Assembly (NCBI RefSeq): GCF_006346315.1 | Contig: NZ_VDMR01000001.1 | Coordinates: 992,001 to 1,056,000, forward strand | Source: Nocardioides litoris | GTDB lineage: Bacteria > Actinomycetota > Actinomycetes > Propionibacteriales > Nocardioidaceae | Direction of reading: 5' to 3' | DNA: 64,000 bases | Part shown: positions 19,862 to 27,038 of the stretch, in pieces | How the letters are laid out: each line of letters starts with the position of its first letter | Numbering within the stretch: position 1 is the first letter of the stretch | Translations under genes and position numbers: made by a program | Notes under the pieces: model-generated | What the model was told of the DNA's origin: nothing | Database searches by the model: none | Seen by the model: the letters and a program-made list of their open reading frames with translations, nothing else

Positions 19862-19932
19862 GAGATTCACCACTTAAGTGGTGAATCTCTGGGTTCATCG
19901 ACGAACCTTCGTCGAGGAACCCACAGGTTCGT
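19862..19932 (+). repeat. Left 71-bp inverted repeat with 28-bp palindrome
   Basis: 19862-19889 is a perfect 28-base palindrome with half-site GAGATTCACCACTT, much richer in A/T than its surroundings. A second dyad follows: GGGTTC/CGACGAA pairs with TTCGTCG/GAACCC (19891-19922) with a 2-base internal mismatch. The repeat ends in ACAGGTTCGT. It lies 11 bases after the MerR stop and might also act as its transcription end. Confidence 0.85.
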
Positions 19933-20040
19933 GCGCTCGCCTGTCGGGCAACTGTCCACAGGGTCCTGCGCGGGGCAGGCCCTCCACAGGCCCGACGGAG
20001 GCACGGGCAGGAGGGCCCCGCGCGGCGCAGGCTCCTGGCC

Positions 20041-20991
20041 ATGCTGCCCGACACCCCGGTCACCCACCTCTGCGACAGCTACGGCGTGCTGCTGCGACGC
20101 GACGCCGTACGACATGGGGTCGACGACGTCGCGCTGGGGCGACTCGTGCGCCGGCAGGTGCTGGTCCGCCTGCGCCACGGCGCCTACTGCCTCCGCGCGG
20201 TCTACCTCGCAGCCGACGACGCCGGGCGGCACCTGATCCTGGTCCGGGCGGTGATGCGCCGCTACGACGACCACGTCGCCGTGTCGCACGGCAGCTCGTG
20301 CGTGAAGCACGGCGGCCCGACGTACGGACTCGACCTGTCGCAGGTGCGGGTCACGCACCTGGCCGGCGGGGGCCGGCCGACGGCGCGCCTGCGCCACCAC
20401 GTCGGTGGGTGCCGCGTCGTCGACCTCCGCCGGGTGGACGGTCACTGGGCCACGGTGCCGGCGCGGGCGGTGCTCGAGGTGGCGACGACCGACGGGGCCG
20501 AGGCTGCGCTCGTTCAGGCCAACTTCTTCCTGCACCGCGGCGACTTCGACCTCGCCACCCTGCGCATGTTCTTCGCCGCGCAACAGCTCTGGCCGGGATC
20601 CCTGCGTCACCACCCGGTGCTCCACCTCGCCGACGGGCGCATCGAGTCGGTCGGGGAGAGCAGGTGCGTCTACGCGTTCTTCACCCAGGGCTTGCCGGCT
20701 CCCGAGCCGCAGTTCGAGATCTGCGGTCCTGGTGGGGTGCTGGTGGCGCGCGTCGACTTCGCGTGGCCCGAGCTCGGCGTGGTCGTCGAGTTCGACGGCA
20801 GGGAGAAGTACCACCGGTTCCGGCGGGAGGGCGAGACGGTCGCGGACATGGTGCTGCGCGAGAAGGCACGCGAGGACGCCATCCGCGAGGTCACCGGGTG
20901 GACCGTCATCAGGATGACGTGGGCCGACCTCGAGCGCCCGGTCGGCTTGTCCGCCCGCATCCGGGCGGCGTTCCGGACGACGGCCGCCTGA
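20041..20991 (+). CDS. AbiEi-like N-terminal / Vsr-DUF559-like nuclease domain protein
   Basis: A 316-residue soluble protein. Residues 1-60 look like the winged-helix start of AbiEi-type antitoxin-domain proteins (LLRRDAVRHGVDD, then LVRLRHGAYCL). The last 90 residues look like a Vsr/DUF559 PD-(D/E)xK fold: D239 in ARVDFAWPELG, E250 and D252 in VVVEFDG, and the closing block TGWTVIRMTWADL. Such proteins are common, often multicopy, in Nocardioides-like genomes and their function is not established. DNA cleavage is inferred from the residues only. No partner toxin gene is present. The gene is enclosed by inverted repeats. Confidence 0.8.
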   Translation: MLPDTPVTHLCDSYGVLLRRDAVRHGVDDVALGRLVRRQVLVRLRHGAYCLRAVYLAADDAGRHLILVRAVMRRYDDHVAVSHGSSCVKHGGPTYGLDLSQVRVTHLAGGGRPTARLRHHVGGCRVVDLRRVDGHWATVPARAVLEVATTDGAEAALVQANFFLHRGDFDLATLRMFFAAQQLWPGSLRHHPVLHLADGRIESVGESRCVYAFFTQGLPAPEPQFEICGPGGVLVARVDFAWPELGVVVEFDGREKYHRFRREGETVADMVLREKAREDAIREVTGWTVIRMTWADLERPVGLSARIRAAFRTTAA

Positions 20992-21008
20992 CCGGGCGGC
21001 GGGGACCG

Positions 21009-21079
21009 ACGAACCTGTGGGTTCATAGACGAACCTTCGTCGGTGAAGGCTGAGATTCAACACTTAAGTGGTGAATCTC
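21009..21079 (-). repeat. Right 71-bp inverted repeat
   Basis: The inverted counterpart of the left repeat, 17 bases after the nuclease-like gene's stop. Its palindrome (21052-21079) has one mismatch. The innermost 15 bases are identical to the left copy, and the hairpin GACGAACCTTCGTC is kept, although its central CC is reversed relative to the left copy when aligned. That is what inverted copies with preserved hairpins would show. Confidence 0.85.
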
Positions 21080-21127
21080 AGCCCCGCCAGCCGCCCGCCC
21101 CACGAGCCCCAAGGCGCGCGCGAGCGC

Positions 21128-22156
21128 TCAGCCGATCAGGTCCCGGAGCTGGGTGATCGACTCGGGGGTGGCGCCGTACAGGTTGAGGTGGGTGATGCCG
21201 GCCTCGCGGAAGGCCTCGACCCGCTCCGCGACGTACGACGCCGGGCCGACGAGGTTGGCGGCCTCGAGCCACTCCTCGGGGACGAGGGCGGCGGCCTGGT
21301 CCTTCTTGCCGTCGAGGTAGAGGTCCTGGATCTCCTTGGCCTCCTTCTCGTAGCCGTACTGGACCGCGAGGTCGTTGTAGAAGTTCTTGCCGCGCGCGCC
21401 CATGCCGCCGACGTACAGGGCGAACATCGGGCGGGCGAAGTCGAGCATCGCCTTGGTCTCGGGGCCCTCGCCGATGGCCAGGACGCCGCCGCCGGTCACC
21501 TGCAGCTCGCCGAGCTCGGGGGAGCGCTTGGCCTTGCCGGCGTCGAGCGCGGCGCCCCAGGTCTCGGCGACCTTCTCGGGGTAGACGAGGTGGGGCATCC
21601 AGCCGTCGGCGAGCTCGGCGGTCATCTCGACGTTCTTGTCGCCGAGGGCGGCGACCCAGATCGGCACGGACGGGCGCTCGGGCTTGGTGAGCAGCTTGAG
21701 GGGCTTGCCGAGGCCGAGGCCCTGGTCGGCGGGCAGGGGCAGGGTGAAGTTGCGGCCCTCGTGCTGCAGCGGCTCGCGGCGCAGGCCCTGCCGGACGATG
21801 TCGATGACCTCGCGGGTGCGGCCGAGCGGGCGCTCGTAGGGCAGGCCGTGGAAGCCCTCGATCACCTGCGGTCCCGACGCGCCGAGGCCGAGCACGGCGC
21901 GGCCGGCGGAGACGTTGTCGAGGCCGGCTGCGGTCTGCAGCAGCGCACCGGGGGTGCGGGAGAAGACGTTCATGATGCCGGAGCCGATCTGGACCGTCTC
22001 GGTCTTGGCCGCGAGGTAGCCCATGAGCGTGGGGGAGTCGAACCCGTACGCCTCGGCCACCCAGACCAGGTCGAGCCCGGCCTTCTCGAGCCCGACGACC
22101 TCGTCGGCGGCGGCGCGGGGGTTGCCGTCGTACATCAGCATCGTGGACAGCTTCAT
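21128..22156 (-). CDS. LLM-class (luciferase-like) F420-dependent oxidoreductase
   Basis: A 342-residue TIM-barrel protein. It begins MKLSTMLMYDGN and contains VWVAEAYGFDSPTLMGYLAA, QIGSGIMNVFSRTPGALLQT and LGLGASGPQVIEGFHG, blocks typical of the F420-binding branch of the luciferase-like family. The C-terminus ends with ITHLNLYGATPESI. It should transfer hydride between F420 and an unknown substrate. AGGAG lies upstream of the ATG. It is divergent from the NADPH:F420 reductase with an inverted repeat between, so the two probably work together. Confidence 0.9.
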   Translation of the reverse strand: MKLSTMLMYDGNPRAAADEVVGLEKAGLDLVWVAEAYGFDSPTLMGYLAAKTETVQIGSGIMNVFSRTPGALLQTAAGLDNVSAGRAVLGLGASGPQVIEGFHGLPYERPLGRTREVIDIVRQGLRREPLQHEGRNFTLPLPADQGLGLGKPLKLLTKPERPSVPIWVAALGDKNVEMTAELADGWMPHLVYPEKVAETWGAALDAGKAKRSPELGELQVTGGGVLAIGEGPETKAMLDFARPMFALYVGGMGARGKNFYNDLAVQYGYEKEAKEIQDLYLDGKKDQAAALVPEEWLEAANLVGPASYVAERVEAFREAGITHLNLYGATPESITQLRDLIG

Positions 22157-22186
22157 CGGGTGGCTCCTGGTGGTCTGGTCGCGGCT

Positions 22187-22213
22187 GACTGTGACAGCGA
22201 TGGTGTCACAGTC
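22187..22213. promoter_or_regulatory. 10-7-10 inverted-repeat operator between F420 genes
   Basis: GACTGTGACA (22187-22196) and TGTCACAGTC (22204-22213) are perfect inverted arms around GCGATGG. The site lies 31 bases from the LLM start and 47 from the npdG start, a natural place for one regulator to control both. CACAGT at both outer edges could serve as -10 hexamers facing outward. Arm length and spacing suit a dimeric TetR- or GntR-type regulator, which is not encoded next to it. Confidence 0.6.
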
Positions 22214-22260
22214 CGGTCACCCTGCGGGAGGGTGGTCCACACCCTGGCAGGATCCCGGGC

Positions 22261-22953
22261 ATGACCAGTCTGCGCATCGCCGTCATCGGCGGCACCGGCC
22301 CCCAGGGCAAGGGCCTCGGCTACCGCTTCGCCCGCCACGGCCACACGGTCGTGGTCGGCTCCCGCTCCGCGGAGAAGGCCGTCCCGGTCGCCGCCGAGGT
22401 CACCGAGCGGCTCGCCGGCGTCGACGGGGCGGGCGAGGTGAGCGGCGCGGCCAACGCCGACGCGCTCACCGACGCCGACGTCGTCCTCCTGGCGGTCCCG
22501 TACGACGGCCACGACGAGCTGGTCGCCTCGCTGGCGGAGGGCGGTGCGCTCGACGGCAAGGTCGTCGTCTCCTGCGTCAACCCGCTCGCCTTCGACAAGG
22601 CCGGGCCGCACGGCCGGGTCGTCGACGGGGGCGAGGGGTCGGCCGCCGAGTCGGCCCAGCGCATCGCGCCCGGCGCCACGGTCGTCGGTGCCTTCCACCA
22701 CGTCTCGGCCGTGACCCTGTGGAAGACCGACGCGCCGCTGGAGCACGAGGACGTCCTCGTGTGCGGTGACGACCAGGACGCCAAGGCCACCGTGATGGGC
22801 CTGGCCGCTGCGGTCACCGGCCGCGAGGGCGTCGACGCCGGCAAGCTCCGGCTCGCCCGCCAGCTCGAGCCCCTGACCGCCGTGCTGATCTCGATCAACA
22901 AGCGCTACAAGGTGCACTCCGGCATCCGGGTCTCGGGCCTCGACGGCCACTGA
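22261..22953 (+). CDS. npdG: NADPH-dependent F420 reductase
   Basis: A 230-residue Rossmann protein. The nucleotide motif IAVIGGTGPQGKGLGYRFAR is at residues 6-25, and VVVGSRSAEKA follows, with Ser-Arg suited to the NADP phosphate. The blocks VVVSCVNPLAF and GAFHHVSAVTLW are typical of F420:NADP oxidoreductases. It moves hydride between NADPH and F420, supplying the reduced cofactor for enzymes such as its divergent neighbour. CAGGAT lies 7 bases before the ATG, so it may be leaderless. Confidence 0.92.
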   Translation: MTSLRIAVIGGTGPQGKGLGYRFARHGHTVVVGSRSAEKAVPVAAEVTERLAGVDGAGEVSGAANADALTDADVVLLAVPYDGHDELVASLAEGGALDGKVVVSCVNPLAFDKAGPHGRVVDGGEGSAAESAQRIAPGATVVGAFHHVSAVTLWKTDAPLEHEDVLVCGDDQDAKATVMGLAAAVTGREGVDAGKLRLARQLEPLTAVLISINKRYKVHSGIRVSGLDGH

Positions 22954-22971
22954 CCCGGCCCAGGACCCGGC

Positions 22972-25218
22972 CTAGGACCCGACGCCGTCGGTCGCCACCG
23001 GCGCGTCGGGCTCCTCGGACGGGCTCTCGTCGCGACCCGACGAGCGCTCGGCCGAGCGCCGCTTCTTGCCCTCGCCCCGCTTGCCGTCGGGGTCCTCGAG
23101 CAGCCCGAGGTCGACCCCCAGCGGGAACCACAGCTCCGCGGCCCGGGTGGCGCTGATGTGCGACCGGTCGCGGTAGGTGATGGTGGAGCCGATGACGACC
23201 GGGCACTGGCCGTCGTAGCAGAGCCAGGCCGTCGGGTCGACGCGCTCGACGCCGGCCCGGTCGGCGGCCTCGATGGAGACCTGCCGCATCTCCTCGCTGT
23301 AGCTCGTCGGCTCGAACAGGCACGAGCCCATCGAGTCGTGGGCGGCCAGGCACGACCCCGGCTCCTCGGGCAGCCGCGGCACGTCCTCGAGCAGGACGAG
23401 CCGGTCGACGAGCGGCTCGTAGGCGGCGAACATGTCGTCGAAGCCCGTGGCCAGCTCGGCGCTCACGCCCTCGCGCGAGGTCACCAGCGTGCCGTCGTCG
23501 GCGTACACGCCGGCGGGCGGGGGCGAGGTCGCCACGACCATCAGGTCGGGGTCGAGCCGCTCGACCTGGTCGACGACCCAGTCGTGGAACTCGTCGCACT
23601 CCGGCCACGGTGCGCCCGTGCCGAGACGGCCCGGGTCGACGAAGGAGGCCGTGCACTGCTGCTTGACGAAGTAGTACGTCGCGTAGCCGGCGGCCTCCGC
23701 GATCTGCTCGATCGCGGGGATCCAGGCGCGGGCGTGGGAGTCGCCGGTGACGACGATGACCTTGTCGGACCCGACGTCGCCGCGCTCGCAGATCGGGCGC
23801 TCGGGCAGCTGGTAGTTGCACTCGCCCACGTCAGCGATGTCGTCCCCGAGGTCGAGGAGGTCGGGGGTGAGGTTGCTGGGGATGGGGTCGCCCATCCGCC
23901 CCGCCTCGACCGAGGCCTCGACCAGGCTGATGATCTCGTCGCCGTCGTCGATGCCGTAGGCGTCGGCGGTGATCGCGGCGTCGTTGCCGCGCTCGCCGCC
24001 GTAGTACTCCGCCACCTGGTAGCCGCCCAGGATGGTCGGGAGCACGAGGGCCAGCGACGCGGGGTAGAGGACCAGCCCGCGCCAGTCGCGGCGCCAGAAG
24101 GTGCCGCGGCGGAAGGGCTGCTCGACGAAGCGGTGGGTGAGGTAGCCCATCTGGAAGATGAGCGCCACCGCGACGATGGTCTCGGTGATGCTGAGCGGGC
24201 GACCCATGTGCACCTGGGGCACCACGATGATCGGCCAGTGCCACAGGTAGAGCGAGTAGGACCAGTCGCCGATCTTGCGCATCGGGGCGAGCGACAGCGC
24301 CCGTGAGACCAGCGGCTGCCGTCCGTCGTGGGCGCCGGCCACGACGAGCCCGACGGTCGAGAGCACCGGCAGCAGCGCCTCGTAGCCGGGGAAGGCCATC
24401 GTGGTGTCGTAGGCGACGACCGCCACGACGATGCCGACCAGTCCGGCCAGCGCGACCGGCTCGGTGATCCAGCGCTGCCGCAGGCCCGCCCGCCGGTGCA
24501 GCAGCAGCGCCACGATGACGCCGGCCGCGAGCTCCCAGGCGCGCGTCAGCGTCGAGAAGTAGGCCGAGGTCGGCTCCTCGACGGTGCGGTGGACCGACCA
24601 CGCCAGGCTGGCCGCACCCACCGCGAGCGCGAGCAGCGCCATGGTGCGCACCGGGGCGGCGCGCTTGACCGCGGCGCCGTCGACGGCGGCCGCGCGCCGG
24701 CTGCGGCGCCGGGTGAGCAGCATCGCCAGGCCCACCAGCAGCGGCCAGACGATGTAGAACTGCTCCTCCACCGCCAGCGACCAGTAGTGCTGCACCGGCG
24801 AGGGCGACTCCTCGAGGGCGAAGTAGTCGACGCCCTGGGTCGCGAACCTGATGTTGGCGGCGAAGAACGCCGCCCAGGCCGCGTCGCGCGAGGCGTCGAT
24901 GACGTCGAGGAAGTTCAGGTAGATGACCGAGGCGACCATCGTGACCGCCAGCACGACCGTCGCGGCCGGGACGATCCGGCGGGCCCGCCGCGCGTAGAAC
25001 GCCCCGATGCGGAAGCGGCCGTCGGTCTCGATGCTGCCCAGGATCAGCCGGGTGATGAGGTAGCCGGAGATGACGAAGAAGACGTCGACGCCGACGAACC
25101 CGCCGCCCATCCCGGGCACCGCGGCGTGCGCCGCGATGACCGCGAGCACGGCGACAGCCCGCATTCCCTGGACGTCGGTCCGGAACGCGGGAGCGGCGTC
25201 GGTCGTCCCCATGGTCAT
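22972..25218 (-). CDS. Acyltransferase 3 / SGNH fusion membrane protein (OafA-like)
   Basis: A 748-residue protein from ATG 25218 (25212 is an alternative; neither has a good ribosome site, and TATTTT upstream may be a -10). Residues 10-400 form about 10-11 membrane helices of the acyltransferase-3 family, with RTDVQGMRAVAVLAVIAAHA and HYWSLAVEEQFYIVWPLLV. The outer C-terminal part is an SGNH hydrolase-like domain with TGDSHARAWIP and the catalytic pair in DRSHISATRA. Such fusions O-acetylate surface polysaccharide or peptidoglycan. The tail is charged (KRGEGKKRRSAERSS). The surface target is unknown. Confidence 0.92.
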   Translation of the reverse strand: MTMGTTDAAPAFRTDVQGMRAVAVLAVIAAHAAVPGMGGGFVGVDVFFVISGYLITRLILGSIETDGRFRIGAFYARRARRIVPAATVVLAVTMVASVIYLNFLDVIDASRDAAWAAFFAANIRFATQGVDYFALEESPSPVQHYWSLAVEEQFYIVWPLLVGLAMLLTRRRSRRAAAVDGAAVKRAAPVRTMALLALAVGAASLAWSVHRTVEEPTSAYFSTLTRAWELAAGVIVALLLHRRAGLRQRWITEPVALAGLVGIVVAVVAYDTTMAFPGYEALLPVLSTVGLVVAGAHDGRQPLVSRALSLAPMRKIGDWSYSLYLWHWPIIVVPQVHMGRPLSITETIVAVALIFQMGYLTHRFVEQPFRRGTFWRRDWRGLVLYPASLALVLPTILGGYQVAEYYGGERGNDAAITADAYGIDDGDEIISLVEASVEAGRMGDPIPSNLTPDLLDLGDDIADVGECNYQLPERPICERGDVGSDKVIVVTGDSHARAWIPAIEQIAEAAGYATYYFVKQQCTASFVDPGRLGTGAPWPECDEFHDWVVDQVERLDPDLMVVATSPPPAGVYADDGTLVTSREGVSAELATGFDDMFAAYEPLVDRLVLLEDVPRLPEEPGSCLAAHDSMGSCLFEPTSYSEEMRQVSIEAADRAGVERVDPTAWLCYDGQCPVVIGSTITYRDRSHISATRAAELWFPLGVDLGLLEDPDGKRGEGKKRRSAERSSGRDESPSEEPDAPVATDGVGS

Positions 25219-25289
25219 GGTGGGCGGAAAATACCAAGGGACACCCCCCGAGGTGGCATTGCGGGCCACGGGCCGGGCGGGCGAGTCCC

Positions 25290-27038
25290 TCAGCCCGTGT
25301 GCCACGACCTCCACAGCGCGGCGTAGGACCCGCCGGCGGCGACGAGCTCGTCGTGGGAGCCGAGCTCGGCGACCTTGCCGTCCTCGACCACGGCGACCCG
25401 GTCGGCGTCGTGGGCGGAGAAGAGGCGGTGGGCGATCGCGATGACCGTGCGGCCCTCCAGCACCGCGGCCAGCGACCGCTCGAGGTGCCGTGCGGCGCGG
25501 GGGTCGATGAGCGAGGTGGCCTCGTCGAGCACGAGGGTGTGGGGGTCGGCCAGGACCAGGCGGGCCAGCGCGACCTGCTGGGCCTGGGCGTCGGTGAGGG
25601 TGTGCCCGCCCGAGCCGACCACCGTGTCGAGGCCGTCGGGCAGGACGTCGACCCAGTCGAGGGCGTCGACGGCGTCGAGGGCGCCGCGCACGTCGTCGTC
25701 GGTGGCGCCGGGCGGGGCGGCGAGCGCGAGGTTCTCCCGGAGGGTGCCGACGAAGACGTGGTGCTCCTGGGTCACCAGCGCCACGTGGCCGCGCAGGTCG
25801 CCCAGGGGCAGCTCGACGAGCCCGACCCCGCCGACGGTGACCGCGCCGGTGCGGGGCGGGTGGATGCCGGCGAGCAGGCGGCCCAGGGTCGACTTGCCGG
25901 CGCCGGACGGGCCGACCATGGCCAGCCGCTCGCCGACCCCGACCTCGAGGTCGACGCCGTGCAGCACGTCGCGGCCCTCGACGTAGGAGAACCGCACGTC
26001 GGAGGCCACGAGGTCCTCGCCGGTCGGCTCGCGGCCGCTGACCTCGCGGTCGTCGGGCACCTGGGCGACGCCGAGGAGCCGGGCGAGGGAGGCGGCGCCC
26101 ATCTGCAGCTCGTCGAGGATGGAGACGATCCGGTCGACGGGGTCGATGAGCATCTGCACGTACAGCGTCGCGGTGGTGACGTCGCCCAGCGAGACCGAGC
26201 CCTGGGTGTAGAGGTAGCCGCCGAGCAGCAGCGTGGCCACCACGGGCAGCAGGTAGCTGATCTCCATGCTCGGGAAGAACACCGTGCGCAGCCGCAGCGT
26301 GTAGCGCTCGGCGGCGAACGACTCGCGCACGTCGTCGTCGATCGCGGCGACCCGCTCGCGGCCCAGGCCGAGCGCCTCGACCGTGCGGGCGCCCTCGACG
26401 GTCTCGGTCAGGGTGGCGTTGATCTGGCTGTACGACGCCGACTCGCGCAGGTAGCCGTCCTTGGCGCGGGCGAGGTACCACCGCAGGCCGACGACCAGGG
26501 GCGGCACGCCGAGCAGGCACGGCAGCACGACCCACCAGCCCACGCTGAGCGCGGCGGCGAAGGTGAGCACGGCCGTGACCACGGCGATGGTCCACTCCGG
26601 CAGCGCCCAGCGCACCGACCAGCCGAGCTGGTCGACGTCGCGGCTGGTGCGGGTCAGCAGGTCGCCCGACCCGGCGGACTCGACCGTGCCCACGGGCAGG
26701 GCGAGGGCGTTGCCGACGAAGTCCTCGCGCAGCTCGGCCAGCACCTGCTCGCCCAGCACCTGGCTGACCAGGCGGGCGAACCGGGTGAGCAGCGTCTGCA
26801 CCACCAGGAACCCGGCCAGCAGCAGGATGATCCGGTCGACGTGCTGGGTGGTCGTGCCGTCCTCGACCGCCTCGACCAGGTTGCCGAGCAGGCGCGGCGC
26901 GGCCAGGCCGGCCACGGCGGCCAGCACGTGCAGGCCCAGCGCGCTCCAGAGCAGGCGCGGGTGGCGGCGGGCCAGGTCGACGGCGTACCGGCGCAGCGCG
27001 GGTCCGTCGGCGACGGGCAGGGTGGTGCGGGCGCTCAC
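25290..27038 (-). CDS. ABC exporter half-transporter A (intact ATP-binding Walker motifs, degenerate signature)
   Basis: A 582-residue permease-ATPase. Six membrane helices occupy about residues 25-320. The ATPase domain has an intact Walker A MVGPSGAGKSTLGRL (about 372) and Walker B LVLDEATS, and a switch histidine in IAIAHRL. The signature is TLTDAQAQQVALARL instead of LSGGQ. GTG start at 27038 overlaps the stop of half-transporter B by 4 bases (GTGA), so the two are translationally coupled and form a heterodimer. The cargo is unknown. Confidence 0.93.
   Translation of the reverse strand: MSARTTLPVADGPALRRYAVDLARRHPRLLWSALGLHVLAAVAGLAAPRLLGNLVEAVEDGTTTQHVDRIILLLAGFLVVQTLLTRFARLVSQVLGEQVLAELREDFVGNALALPVGTVESAGSGDLLTRTSRDVDQLGWSVRWALPEWTIAVVTAVLTFAAALSVGWWVVLPCLLGVPPLVVGLRWYLARAKDGYLRESASYSQINATLTETVEGARTVEALGLGRERVAAIDDDVRESFAAERYTLRLRTVFFPSMEISYLLPVVATLLLGGYLYTQGSVSLGDVTTATLYVQMLIDPVDRIVSILDELQMGAASLARLLGVAQVPDDREVSGREPTGEDLVASDVRFSYVEGRDVLHGVDLEVGVGERLAMVGPSGAGKSTLGRLLAGIHPPRTGAVTVGGVGLVELPLGDLRGHVALVTQEHHVFVGTLRENLALAAPPGATDDDVRGALDAVDALDWVDVLPDGLDTVVGSGGHTLTDAQAQQVALARLVLADPHTLVLDEATSLIDPRAARHLERSLAAVLEGRTVIAIAHRLFSAHDADRVAVVEDGKVAELGSHDELVAAGGSYAALWRSWHTG

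Larger units (their letters stand above)
19862..21079. mobile_element. Candidate inverted-repeat-bounded element carrying one nuclease-like gene
   Basis: A 1218-bp unit made of a 71-bp left repeat (19862-19932), one gene, and a 71-bp right repeat in inverted orientation (21009-21079). I count 62 of 71 positions identical with no gaps. No transposase or integrase is encoded. Target-site duplications are not apparent. Mobility is an inference from the layout; it could also be a non-autonomous or self-homing unit, or a gene with its own paired regulatory sites. Confidence 0.45.

Noticed and set aside
20041..20991. Complete type IV toxin-antitoxin pair
   Set aside because: Only the AbiEi-like half is present. 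No AbiEii-like nucleotidyltransferase gene is adjacent.
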